33,884 nt of DNA from a virus. Each line of letters opens with the position of its first letter. Within the stretch, counting starts at the first letter, position 1. The position numbers were made by a program, and so were the translations under genes. The notes under the pieces were generated by a model. The model made no database searches. It had not been told where the DNA came from and saw nothing but the letters and a program-made list of their open reading frames with translations. Positions 16,708-23,013 of this stretch are shown here, piece after piece. Where the stretch lies: IMG/VR virus record IMGVR_UViG_3300028025_000906, positions 1-33,884 of that record; one strand, 5' to 3'.

Positions 16708-17046
16708 ATGGCAACAACTTACAAATGGGTAGTTAGTTCTTTAGACAGTTACCCTAAAGATGCAGAAGGTTTAACAGACGTAATCTGCGTAATACATTGG
16801 AGATATCAAGCAGAGCAAGTAGAAAACGAGAAGACATACTTTGCAGAGGTTTATGGTACGTTAAGCGTTCCGTCTCCTAACCCTGCGGACTTCGTACCTT
16901 ATGAAGAAGTTACTTATGAAATGGTATGTTCTTGGCTTGAAAATGGATTAGACACTGAATCGCTTAACGAGAACTTAGATAGCCAGATTGCAAATCAAAT
17001 CAATCCTAAGGTTATATCTTTGCCTTTGCCGTTTCAAAATCCTTAA
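16708..17046 (+). CDS. DUF7936-like protein after the tail fibre
   Basis: A 112-residue protein beginning MATTYKWVVSSLDSYP, with TDVICVIHWRYQAE near residue 23 and a C-terminal LDSQIANQINPKVISLPLPF. This order (TYKW..., VIHWR, ...Q.NPK.....LP) matches a small family (DUF7936) found beside fibre genes in many aquatic phages. It is preceded by an A/T-rich 21-base leader. A structural or fibre-assembly role is plausible but not shown by the sequence. Confidence 0.55.
   Translation: MATTYKWVVSSLDSYPKDAEGLTDVICVIHWRYQAEQVENEKTYFAEVYGTLSVPSPNPADFVPYEEVTYEMVCSWLENGLDTESLNENLDSQIANQINPKVISLPLPFQNP
17015..17022 (+). promoter_or_regulatory. Perfect TAnnTTTG box near the end of the 16708 gene
   Basis: TATCTTTG at 17015-17022 lies 51 bases before ATG 17074 and could drive the lysis-side genes. 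It is inside coding sequence, and the nearest TTG upstream is 24 bases away, longer than ideal, so chance is likely. Confidence 0.2.
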
Positions 17047-17073
17047 TATATCTTTACAAATAAAAAACAACGT

Positions 17074-17460
17074 ATGAAAAACAAAGACCTATTACAATTA
17101 GTAGCAAACCTTAACGCAGTTATCGGCAACCAGGACACAAAGACACAAAAGAAGCTTTTTAAAATCTACGAGAAGGTTAAATCCTATCACGAAGGTTATC
17201 AAGCAGAAGTTGAAATCTTGCGTTTAGACAATGCGCAAACTGACGATAAGGACTGCTTACTACTTGATGAGAAAGGAAATTATCGCTACTCAAAGGAAGG
17301 CATCAAGAAGCTGACTAAAGATATTGAAGCCTTAAATGATAAAGAATTTGATTTTCAAATAATTAACGTAGTTAATCAATCTGGTTTACAAGATTTTACT
17401 TTCTTACAAGATTGGGTAACTGGCGTAGAATTTAACAAACAAGAAGAAGAAGAACTATAA
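17074..17460 (+). CDS. Small helical protein of unknown function
   Basis: A 128-residue charged protein with no signal or membrane segment. The N-terminal half looks helical (DTKTQKKLFKIYEKVKSYHEGYQAEVEIL), and the C terminus is very acidic (EFNKQEEEEL). It lies between the fibre accessory and the holin-like gene, whose ATG overlaps its stop by one base (TAATG). Similar short charged proteins often precede the lysis genes of Bacteroidota phages. I do not recognise a defined family. Confidence 0.55.
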   Translation: MKNKDLLQLVANLNAVIGNQDTKTQKKLFKIYEKVKSYHEGYQAEVEILRLDNAQTDDKDCLLLDEKGNYRYSKEGIKKLTKDIEALNDKEFDFQIINVVNQSGLQDFTFLQDWVTGVEFNKQEEEEL

Positions 17461-17630
17461 TGGCAAATAACCACCAAGCAGACCAATCAACAATCGTTTC
17501 TTTAGTTAGTGCTACAATTAGCATTACAAATATTCAACCACTATTCACATTGTTGGCGAGTTTGGTGGCTATTGTTTCAGGTACAATGGCTATCCGTTAC
17601 TATTGGAAAATGACTAAGAAACTTAAATGA
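17460..17630 (+). CDS. 56-residue single-span membrane protein, holin-like
   Basis: ATG 17460 overlaps the previous stop and opens 56 codons ending at TGA 17628-17630, which overlaps the next start as ATGA. The protein has a polar N terminus, one hydrophobic segment at ~residues 24-48 (PLFTLLASLVAIVSGTMAIR) and a basic tail (YYWKMTKKLK). Small size, one helix, positive C terminus and position directly before the spanin gene fit a small holin or an antiholin/pinholin. The second holin-like gene at 19196 means the division of labour is unclear. Confidence 0.65.
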   Translation: MANNHQADQSTIVSLVSATISITNIQPLFTLLASLVAIVSGTMAIRYYWKMTKKLK

Positions 17631-18064
17631 GATTAATACTTTTAGCTTTACTACTTACATCTTGTGCTTCAGTTAAGAAGTTCGAAAAAAGATATGATAG
17701 CACGGGGACAACTAAGATTGACTCCGTGCGTTTGACTTTTTATGATAGCGTAACCAAGATTATAGAAAAGGAGCAGATATTTACTAAAGAGGTTACTATC
17801 TATGACACAATACGAATAGCAAAGGATAGCTTTGTAGTTATTCCCAAAATCGTAACTAAATGGATATACCAGACAAAAGAGAAGGAAACCGACAATAGCC
17901 TTATCAAAAAAGATACAATAGCCTTTAATCGCACAGAAACGGCTCAAATTTCGATTGCAGATAAAAATAAGGTAAGTACTCAGAATAACTTTTGGAAGGC
18001 TCTAATCGGTCTAATAATAGCCATTATATTAATTTTAGCATATTGGAATAAGCTATGGAAGTAA
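17627..18064 (+). CDS. Unimolecular spanin candidate
   Basis: A 145-residue protein with a lipoprotein signal at the N terminus (MRLILLALLLTSC, lipobox Cys13) and a transmembrane helix at the C terminus (KALIGLIIAIILILAYW, ~124-140). The middle is a polar, Lys/Asp/Thr-rich region with regular strand-like patterns. An outer-membrane lipid anchor at one end and an inner-membrane helix at the other is the defining design of one-gene spanins (as in phage T1), which fuse the two membranes of Gram-negative hosts at the end of lysis. Its place in the lysis cassette agrees. The assignment rests on topology, since spanins share little sequence. Confidence 0.75.
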   Translation: MRLILLALLLTSCASVKKFEKRYDSTGTTKIDSVRLTFYDSVTKIIEKEQIFTKEVTIYDTIRIAKDSFVVIPKIVTKWIYQTKEKETDNSLIKKDTIAFNRTETAQISIADKNKVSTQNNFWKALIGLIIAIILILAYWNKLWK

Positions 18065-18086
18065 ATAAAGCAGGAATTAAAAATTA

Positions 18087-18761
18087 ATGGCATACGTTTA
18101 TAGACATATTAGGCTTGACAAAAATGAACCTTTCTACATAGGAATAGGCTCAGATGAAAAATATCATAGGGCAGGAGAAAAAAGTAGACGCAATAATTTG
18201 TGGAAAAAAATCGTTAGTAAGACGGGTTATGAAATAGAAATACTTTTTGATGGTATTACTTATGACGAAGCAAAAATTAAAGAGGTTGAGTTTATTGAAT
18301 TGTATGGCAGAATAGTTGATGGAACGGGAATTTTATCTAATTTAACTTTAGGTGGAGAAGGTGCTAAAGGACATATAGTAACTAAAGAAACTGCTAAAAA
18401 GATTAGTGATGCTCAAAAAGGCAGAAAATTATCTAAAGAACATATAGAAAATTTGAGGTTAGGTAGGATTGGTTGTAAAATGCCAACAAGAACTAAAGAG
18501 CATCAAGATAAGTTAAATGCATCAAGGATTGGTGTACCAAGAAAACCTGAAACAAAACAAAAGCTTTCTTTAGCAAATATTGGTAAAGTGTCTACAAAAA
18601 GAAAACCTTTATTGCAATTTTCTTTAGATGGTATATTTATAAAAAAGTATGATTTTGTTTTACAAGCTGCAAAAGAACTAAATGTTTCACATAGTAGCAT
18701 TGTAAATTGCGCATCTGGTAAGTCAAAAAAAGCATACGGCTATATTTGGAAATACGAGTAA
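18087..18761 (+). CDS. GIY-YIG homing endonuclease with NUMOD repeats
   Basis: A 224-residue free-standing endonuclease. The GIY-YIG core is visible as AYVYRH at residues 2-7 and FYIGIG at 16-21, with RAGEKSRRN at ~28-36 and a likely metal-binding Glu in VEFIELYG near 71. Residues ~95-170 carry four NUMOD3-like DNA-recognition repeats (for example AKKISDAQKGRKLS, KLNASRIGVPR and KLSLANIGK). Residues ~172-224 (LLQFSLDGIFIKKY to YIWKYE) look like a NUMOD1 helix-turn-helix. It lies between the spanin and endolysin genes, is more AT-rich than they are, and touches the endolysin start (one base between). It is probably a selfish insertion copied into intronless phage relatives. Confidence 0.85.
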   Translation: MAYVYRHIRLDKNEPFYIGIGSDEKYHRAGEKSRRNNLWKKIVSKTGYEIEILFDGITYDEAKIKEVEFIELYGRIVDGTGILSNLTLGGEGAKGHIVTKETAKKISDAQKGRKLSKEHIENLRLGRIGCKMPTRTKEHQDKLNASRIGVPRKPETKQKLSLANIGKVSTKRKPLLQFSLDGIFIKKYDFVLQAAKELNVSHSSIVNCASGKSKKAYGYIWKYE

Positions 18762-18762
18762 T

Positions 18763-19209
18763 ATGAAAATAAATCAAGCAGGAAAAGATTTAATAAAACA
18801 TTTTGAAGGTTGTAAGCTTAAAGCTTATAAGTGTCCGGCTGGGGTTTTTACAATTGGATTTGGTTCGACATTTTACGAAGACGGAACCAAAGTAAAGGAA
18901 GGCGACGTAATTACTCAGGAAAGGGCGAACGAATTATTTGATACAATCATTGACGATTTTGCGAGAATGACAGATGCACTTGTAAAATCAAATGTAACGG
19001 AGAACAATTTTGCTGCATTAGTTTCGTTTACTTTTAATGTAGGTACGGGCAACTTAAAGAGAAGCACTTTACTAAAGAAGGTAAATGCGAACCCTAAAGA
19101 CCCGTCTATTCCTGCTGAATTTAAAAAATGGACACGAGCAAATGGTGTGGTGCTTAAAGGGTTAGTGAGGCGAAGAGAGGCTGAGGCTAAACTATATGAG
19201 CAACTTTAG
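18763..19209 (+). CDS. Endolysin, T4-type lysozyme (GH24)
   Basis: A 148-residue muramidase that cleaves peptidoglycan glycan strands during lysis. The catalytic block is HFEGCKLKAYKCPAGVFTIG, with Glu15, Cys24 and Thr30 in the E-x8-(D/C)-x5-T arrangement of this family; Cys replaces the Asp of T4 lysozyme, a known variant. NFAALVSFTFNVGTGNL (~82-98) and LVRRREAEAKLY near the end match the conserved C-terminal half. No signal peptide or SAR helix is present, so export needs a holin. It overlaps the downstream holin-like gene by 14 bases. Confidence 0.9.
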   Translation: MKINQAGKDLIKHFEGCKLKAYKCPAGVFTIGFGSTFYEDGTKVKEGDVITQERANELFDTIIDDFARMTDALVKSNVTENNFAALVSFTFNVGTGNLKRSTLLKKVNANPKDPSIPAEFKKWTRANGVVLKGLVRRREAEAKLYEQL

Positions 19210-19420
19210 AACTATATTAGTTAATTTATTATCGGACGAAAGCAACAGTATAAGCCATAAAAGAGTAGTGGCTATGCTTGGCAGCGTTTGTCTTTTTATA
19301 TCCTTGTTCTTAAACATAATCTTAAAAATTAACCCAAGCGATAAGTTGGTCGATGCCGTCTTGTATCTTACGCTTTTTGCTATGGGTTACACCACAATAG
19401 ATAAATTCAGCAAAAAATAA
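19196..19420 (+). CDS. Two-span holin-like membrane protein
   Basis: A 74-residue protein with two hydrophobic segments, ~25-45 (VAMLGSVCLFISLFLNIIL) and ~51-67 (LVDAVLYLTLFAMGYTTI), separated by a short polar turn, and a basic end (DKFSKK). This class II holin-like topology and the 14-base overlap with the endolysin gene make it the best holin candidate. Holins open the inner membrane to release the endolysin. Similar short proteins follow lysozymes in other Bacteroidota phages. Confidence 0.7.
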   Translation: MSNFRTILVNLLSDESNSISHKRVVAMLGSVCLFISLFLNIILKINPSDKLVDAVLYLTLFAMGYTTIDKFSKK

Positions 19421-19423
19421 ATA

Positions 19424-20158
19424 ATGCTAAAATCAAAACGCAAACGCCTCTATTTCGACGTGGAAACCTCGCCCAACGTTGGCTTTTTCTGGAGTGCAGG
19501 TTACAAGTTAAACATCACACCAGATAGCATAATTCAAGAACGTGCTATTATTTGCATCTGCTATAAGTGGGAAGACGAAAAAGAAGTTTACAATTTACAA
19601 TGGGATAGTAAACAATGCGACAAAAAGATGTTGCAAAAGTTTATCGAAGTTGCAAACACGGCTTCGGAATTAGTAGGACACAATGGAGACAAGTTCGACT
19701 TAGCGTGGATAAGAACCAGGTGCCTATTTCATAAAATTGAGATGTTCCCTTCTTATGTTACTATTGACACGCTAAAAGTAGCAAGACAAAAGTTTAGATT
19801 TAATAGCAACAAGCTTAACTACATAGCTGACTATTTAGGTATTGGCACTAAAATCAAAACCGAATATAGTTTATGGAAAGACATTGTTCTGCATAAGGAC
19901 AAAGTGGCTATGGCTAAAATGATTAAGTACTGCCAGAAGGACGTAGTTTTATTAGAGCAAGTTTTTAACGCACTTAAAAACCACATAGAACCTAAAACAC
20001 ATTACGGAGTTATCTTCGGACAAGACAGAGGCTCTTGCCCTGAATGTGGTAGCGATGATTTAATTATTTCACTTCGTAGAACAACCGCAACCGGAGTAAA
20101 GAAAATATCTTACAAGTGTAAAACTTGTTTTAAAATGCATAGCAAAACCGACAAATAA
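19424..20158 (+). CDS. DEDD-family 3'-5' exonuclease with C-terminal zinc ribbon
   Basis: A 244-residue RNase H-fold nuclease. Motif I is LYFDVETS (Asp12, Glu14), motif II is VGHNGDKFDLAWI (~85-96), and motif III is YCQKDVVLLEQV (~169-180) with the Y-x3-D of the DEDDy subclass. A zinc-ribbon-like end has CPECGSDD and YKCKTC pairs (~205-235), a probable nucleic-acid-binding module. Such proteins degrade or proofread DNA and are known as stand-alone phage genes. It starts four bases after the holin-like gene and is followed by the MazG-like fragment at its stop codon. No polymerase is encoded, so recombination or host-DNA degradation is the likelier use. Confidence 0.8.
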   Translation: MLKSKRKRLYFDVETSPNVGFFWSAGYKLNITPDSIIQERAIICICYKWEDEKEVYNLQWDSKQCDKKMLQKFIEVANTASELVGHNGDKFDLAWIRTRCLFHKIEMFPSYVTIDTLKVARQKFRFNSNKLNYIADYLGIGTKIKTEYSLWKDIVLHKDKVAMAKMIKYCQKDVVLLEQVFNALKNHIEPKTHYGVIFGQDRGSCPECGSDDLIISLRRTTATGVKKISYKCKTCFKMHSKTDK

Positions 20159-20362
20159 ATGGATAGTAAAATTCTTAGCTTAGTAATTGAAGATATGCGC
20201 AGCCGTGAGCAAGTAGGTAAAAAGAAGTACAACTGCACAATGGACAGGGAAGATTTATCTACAGGCGAATGGATAACACATTTGAAGCAAGAATTACAAG
20301 ATGCAATCCTTTACCTCACTAAACTTGAACAGATACACAATGCGCCTCAAAAAGATATTTAG
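20159..20362 (+). CDS. Small MazG-like protein
   Basis: A 67-residue helical protein with REQVGKKKYNCTMDRED followed by WITHLKQELQDAILYLTKL. The E-x2-D-A-x-L-Y-L pattern is that of the metal-binding helix of all-alpha NTP pyrophosphatases (MazG superfamily), but it is much shorter than a full MazG and only one half-site is visible. It could act as a dimer on nucleotides or be a non-catalytic relative. It starts directly at the exonuclease stop and overlaps the GNAT gene by 23 bases. Confidence 0.55.
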   Translation: MDSKILSLVIEDMRSREQVGKKKYNCTMDREDLSTGEWITHLKQELQDAILYLTKLEQIHNAPQKDI

Positions 20363-20768
20363 CTTCGGCAATATATTAGACCGAGAAACCTACGAGCAAC
20401 TTAGGGAATTAGATTACACCAACCCAAACTTTAAGGGTTGCGCTGACGAGTTCCAGTTCAATCGGGAGTGGTGGGTTATGCTTGACGAAGGGGAAATAGT
20501 TGCTTATTGCGGCTCTATTTATTCCAAAGGCATTTGCATATTTAATAGAGCGTGGGTTAAGAAATCACATAGAGGGCAGGGCATACAAAGACGAATGATT
20601 AAGACCAGGTTAAAGGCTGCATCTACTTTTTGCCATATAGCTATTACTTACACTACCTTAGACAATTTCCCTTCGGCTAATAACCTTATTGATTGCGGGT
20701 TTAGGCTATACCTACCGGAGTATTCATACGGGGGTTCTGATAAACTTTACTTTCAAAAGTTGCTCTAA
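20340..20768 (+). CDS. GNAT-family N-acetyltransferase-like protein
   Basis: A 142-residue protein with the GNAT core: IVAYCGSIYSKGICIFNRAWV (strands), then SHRGQGIQRRMI with the acetyl-CoA-binding R-G-x-G motif at ~78-81, and DNFPSANNLIDCGFRLY near the C terminus, typical of the last helix and strand. ATG 20340 is preferred; an in-frame ATG at 20301 would add 13 unconvincing residues and overlap the previous gene by 62 bases. The substrate is unknown; phage GNATs may modify host proteins or DNA. It is the last gene before the control region. Confidence 0.7.
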   Translation: MRLKKIFSFGNILDRETYEQLRELDYTNPNFKGCADEFQFNREWWVMLDEGEIVAYCGSIYSKGICIFNRAWVKKSHRGQGIQRRMIKTRLKAASTFCHIAITYTTLDNFPSANNLIDCGFRLYLPEYSYGGSDKLYFQKLL

Positions 20769-20801
20769 AGTGCAACTTATTATACTTTAGACCTTTAAAG
20801 T
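20764..20801 (+). promoter_or_regulatory. Overlapping alternative dyads
   Basis: TCTAAAGT (20764-20771) and ACTTTAGA (20784-20791) form an 8-bp inverted repeat. ACTTTA of the second arm (20784-20789) can instead pair with TAAAGT (20796-20801). The two hairpins exclude each other. The dyad begins at the GNAT stop codon. Operator and attenuator readings are both possible. Confidence 0.45.
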
Positions 20802-20886
20802 AAAATAAAGGTAGTAAAACTACTACTTTTGGCTGCATTTTACTTCCGACTTTGTACGTTCTGGCGTACATAATTGGTAATAAACT

Positions 20887-20906
20887 GCACAATTTGATGT
20901 GCTTTT
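20887..20906 (+). terminator. Weak terminator candidate
   Basis: GCACA (20887-20891) and TGTGC (20898-20902) form a five-pair hairpin followed by TTTT. It could end late transcripts, but the stem is short and AT-rich. Confidence 0.35.
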
Positions 20907-20959
20907 ATCCTATATAAGCCACATTATTTGCAACATTATTGCAAAAATAATTTTAAAGT

Positions 20960-20993
20960 TTTGCACTTTGTATTGTGTAAAGTGTTATCTTTG
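20960..20993 (+). promoter_or_regulatory. Promoter for the replication gene cluster
   Basis: TTTG (20960-20963) and a perfect TAnnTTTG box, TATCTTTG (20986-20993), are 22 bases apart, within the Bacteroidota range. The dyad CACTTT-N9-AAAGTG lies between them and could bind a repressor. Transcription would start near 20998, about 12 bases before ATG 21011, in an A-rich leader. Confidence 0.65.
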
Positions 20994-21010
20994 TTGAAAC
21001 AAAACACAAA

Positions 21011-21217
21011 ATGACACATTTAACCACCTACCAGAAGTTCCAATTCGAGAGATTTGGCACTATCTTACTGCAAGACGGGAGCAGTACACAAAACCCGTAT
21101 GACCCAAAATTACTGCCTAAAAACTACGATTACGAAGATGATGATTACACCTTCACTCGTTGGGTTGAAAACAATGCAGAACTTGAACTTTTAAAAAACG
21201 AATTATATGAAGATTGA
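21011..21217 (+). CDS. Hypothetical acidic protein, first gene of the replication cluster
   Basis: A 68-residue protein with an acidic middle and end (NYDYEDDDYTF, ELLKNELYED). It starts MTHLTTYQKFQFERFGTILL. No membrane segment or known motif is seen. It is the first gene after the predicted promoter, so it is likely made early and could be a takeover or DNA-mimic-type protein on composition alone. It overlaps the next gene by 11 bases. Confidence 0.55.
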   Translation: MTHLTTYQKFQFERFGTILLQDGSSTQNPYDPKLLPKNYDYEDDDYTFTRWVENNAELELLKNELYED

Positions 21218-21404
21218 ATTTTTAAAAGAAACTAAGCCAGACGGCACAATATTCTACTACACTTTAGTAGATAACAAATACGATAGTGCAAGTATGTACT
21301 TAGAATATTCTCAGGCTTACGAGTATTTTTTAAGCCTAAAGAAAAGACAAGAACCTATTATCGAAATTTTAGAACACTATTCAATAGACACTCAAAACAA
21401 ATAA
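21207..21404 (+). CDS. Hypothetical small early protein
   Basis: A 65-residue protein, KIEFLKETKPDGTIFYYTLV followed by a helical SMYLEYSQAYEYFLSL region. The mix of strands then helix looks like a compact alpha/beta fold. Small proteins of this pattern are common in Bacteroidota phages beside recombination genes, but I cannot name a function. It is translationally linked to the preceding gene (11-base overlap). Confidence 0.5.
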   Translation: MKIEFLKETKPDGTIFYYTLVDNKYDSASMYLEYSQAYEYFLSLKKRQEPIIEILEHYSIDTQNK

Positions 21405-21406
21405 CA

Positions 21407-21436
21407 ATGGATAATCAAATAATGGATAATCAAATA
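21407..21436 (+). repeat. 15-bp tandem duplication covering a start codon
   Basis: ATGGATAATCAAATA occurs twice without a gap (21407-21421, 21422-21436). It gives two in-frame start codons. Confidence 0.9.
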
Positions 21437-21643
21437 GAAAAGTTATTAAACTTAGGCATAGATTTAAACAGATTTTATTGCATTACAGTTTTATCTTACG
21501 AGGTACAATTACAAGGACACGTTTCTGCTTCTTTAATGAATGATTTAAAGATATTAGGATATGAGTTCGATTATTTCAAAGAAGATAATTGGTTTCAATG
21601 TAGAAAAGATAAAGTAAAAATTGTATTAACTTTTAAAAATTAA
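21407..21643 (+). CDS. Hypothetical protein with duplicated start
   Basis: A 78-residue protein. Its first ten residues are MDNQI repeated, from a perfect 15-base tandem duplication that includes the ATG, so translation could start at 21407 or 21422. The remainder, YCITVLSYEVQLQGHVSASL and a strand-rich tail, has no motif I know. The 3-base spacing from neighbouring genes fits an operon. Confidence 0.5.
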   Translation: MDNQIMDNQIEKLLNLGIDLNRFYCITVLSYEVQLQGHVSASLMNDLKILGYEFDYFKEDNWFQCRKDKVKIVLTFKN

Positions 21644-21645
21644 TT

Positions 21646-22179
21646 ATGAGCCTAATAAAAATACAACAGGAACTAAAAGCACCTAAGAACCAATTTAATG
21701 CTTTTGCTAAATACAAGTACAGAAGTGCAGAAGATATTATCGAAGCTGCAAAACCTATCTGCCATAAGTACGGCTATGCTTTAATGTTAAGCGACGAGGT
21801 AATAGAAGTAGGCGGACGAGTTTATGTAAAGGCTACGGCTTGTCTAAATAACGGAGAGGATAACATAACTTGTACTGGATTAGCGCGTGAAGAGGAAAAC
21901 AAAAAAGGAATGGACGCTTCACAAATTACCGGAGCAGCAAGTAGCTACGCCAGGAAGTACGCACTTAACGGACTTTTTGCCATAGACGATACCAAAGATG
22001 CAGATGCTACTAATGAGCATAAAGACGAAGTAAGCGAAGGGCAAAAGGCGTTCTTAATTGAAGCACTTGATAAGACAAAGTTTACTCAGGAGCAGAAGTA
22101 TAAAGCTATAGAGAAAATCAAAGCTATCAAGAGTTTAGAGGAATTTAACAAGATTAAAGAAACAATTAAAAAAAGCTAA
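21646..22179 (+). CDS. ERF-family single-strand annealing protein
   Basis: A 177-residue recombinase-like protein. FAKYKYRSAEDIIEAAKPI (~20-38) and GAASSYARKYALNGLFAIDD (~96-115) match the ERF signature, in which the second segment is the most conserved part. ERF proteins anneal complementary single strands for phage recombination and circularisation. The C-terminal third (~125-177) is Lys/Glu-rich and helical. It lies in the replication cluster with a possible SSB-like partner (22817) and with nucleases that could generate single strands (19424, 24900). Confidence 0.85.
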   Translation: MSLIKIQQELKAPKNQFNAFAKYKYRSAEDIIEAAKPICHKYGYALMLSDEVIEVGGRVYVKATACLNNGEDNITCTGLAREEENKKGMDASQITGAASSYARKYALNGLFAIDDTKDADATNEHKDEVSEGQKAFLIEALDKTKFTQEQKYKAIEKIKAIKSLEEFNKIKETIKKS

Positions 22180-22180
22180 T

Positions 22181-22447
22181 ATGAAAACCGCAGTAGAGCA
22201 ATTAATAGAAGAAATGAAAAGTTACTCGTATAAAGTATCTAAGGAAGGTAATTTAGATATGGTAGCAGCATTTGATTATGCTATTGGAATAGCTAAAAAA
22301 TATCCAATAAAAGAAAAAGAGCAGATAATATATGCGCATTTAGAAGGGTGGTCAGATGCCTATGATTATATATATTCAGATAGCAATCAACAAGCAAGAC
22401 AGGCAGCAGATTACTACAACGAAACCTATAACCAAAACGAAAGCTAA
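22181..22447 (+). CDS. Hypothetical small helical protein
   Basis: An 88-residue protein, MKTAVEQLIEEMKSYSYKV, with EKEQIIYAHLEGWSDAYDYI and an end rich in Tyr, Gln and Asn. It resembles short proteins that recur in Bacteroidota phages with an 'EKEQII.A...G' core. The gene at 32854 has a similar start (MKTAMQELLENL) and an EKEQ segment, so the two may be distant paralogues. Stop and next start overlap (TAATG). Function unknown. Confidence 0.55.
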   Translation: MKTAVEQLIEEMKSYSYKVSKEGNLDMVAAFDYAIGIAKKYPIKEKEQIIYAHLEGWSDAYDYIYSDSNQQARQAADYYNETYNQNES

Positions 22448-22686
22448 TGCGTGAACTATTACCATTTGAAAGGCAGATGCTTCTGGCAGAAGTTTACCAC
22501 TACGCTTGGTATAACGAAGATGCTTATGCAGACCTATTATTATTTATAGAAAAATATCAAAACCTTTTAGACAAACCAGTATTTTTAACCCCAATCAATA
22601 ACAATGACACAGAAACAACAAATCTTGAACCACTTGCTTTCGGGCAAAACATTGACACCAATCCAGGCTTTAACGAAGTACAATAG
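22447..22686 (+). CDS. Hypothetical protein with an overlapping 3' end
   Basis: A 79-residue protein. The first ~50 residues (LLPFERQMLLAEVYHYAWY, ADLLLFIEKYQNLLDKPVF) look like two amphipathic helices. The last ~28 residues are encoded in DNA that also encodes the start of the next gene in another frame and are low in structure (NNNDTETTNLEPLAFG). The N-terminal part is probably the functional unit. No family recognised. Confidence 0.5.
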   Translation: MRELLPFERQMLLAEVYHYAWYNEDAYADLLLFIEKYQNLLDKPVFLTPINNNDTETTNLEPLAFGQNIDTNPGFNEVQ

Positions 22687-22813
22687 CCTAAGATTAGCAG
22701 CCGTAGTGTTTGAATTAAAACGCAAAGGCTACAAAGTACGAACGGAATTAATTAACGTAGGTAATAAGAAACAACCTAAATTTGTAAGTAAATATTCACT
22801 AATAAAAAAGTAA
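22604..22813 (+). CDS. Small winged-helix DNA-binding protein
   Basis: A 69-residue protein, MTQKQQILNHLLSGKTLTPI, then QALTKYNSLRLAAVVFELKRKGYKV, then a basic wing (NVGNKKQPKFVSKYSLIKK). This is the compact helix-turn-helix pattern of small transcription-regulator-like proteins common in phages of Bacteroidota. It overlaps the preceding gene by 83 bases in a different frame. It could regulate the replication operon or bind the control region; the target is not visible. Confidence 0.7.
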   Translation: MTQKQQILNHLLSGKTLTPIQALTKYNSLRLAAVVFELKRKGYKVRTELINVGNKKQPKFVSKYSLIKK

Positions 22814-22816
22814 AAA

Positions 22817-23011
22817 ATGGAACAAAAAAAATGGAGTACTGGCGGTTGGAAAAAGCAAACCACTAAAGGAGAAGTAATTAATTTCACAATTAATGATGTT
22901 AAATATTCAATGTGGGTTAATGCTTACAAGACAGAGGATAAGCAACCAGATTACAAGATTTATGTAAATGATTTCAAACCTAAAGAAGATACGGAAGGAT
23001 TGCCGTTTTAA
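22817..23011 (+). CDS. Small protein with an SSB-like acidic tail
   Basis: A 64-residue protein, WSTGGWKKQTTKGEVINFTI, then strands (VKYSMWVNAY, DYKIYVNDF) and the end KEDTEGLPF. The acidic, Pro-Phe-terminated tip is like the C-terminal peptide by which SSB recruits repair and replication proteins. The rest is too short for a full OB fold but is strand-rich and aromatic. Its position near the ERF gene suggests a single-strand binding or SSB-mimic role. The function is inferred from the tail and context. Confidence 0.55.
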   Translation: MEQKKWSTGGWKKQTTKGEVINFTINDVKYSMWVNAYKTEDKQPDYKIYVNDFKPKEDTEGLPF

Positions 23012-23013
23012 TT

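Larger units (their letters stand above)
20769..21010 (+). other. Intergenic control region, 242 bases
   Basis: This is the longest gene-free stretch in the window. It holds several dyads: the alternative pair at 20764-20801; TGTACG/CGTACA (20853-20870); GCACA/TGTGC (20887-20902) followed by TTTT; TTTGCAA/TTGCAAA (20927-20945); and CACTTT/AAAGTG (20964-20984) inside the promoter. The 9-mer AAAGTGCAA at 20767 recurs inverted as TTGCACTTT at 20961. It separates the structural/lysis genes from the replication genes and probably contains operators, a terminator and the promoter for genes from 21011. No convincing gene is present on either strand. Confidence 0.7.

Noticed and set aside
16988-17022. 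TATCTTTG as a strong promoter for the lysis genes
   Set aside because: It is inside coding sequence with a poorly spaced -33; in AT-rich DNA such 6-base matches occur by chance many times, so it is listed only at low confidence.
20260-20290. Possible DnaA box (TGGATAA followed by CACA)
   Set aside because: It matches only part of the consensus, in the wrong arrangement, and lies in a coding region.
20701-20892. 63-codon minus-strand frame reaching into the control region
   Set aside because: It has no recognisable features, runs through hairpins and the GNAT gene end, and has no promoter on that strand.
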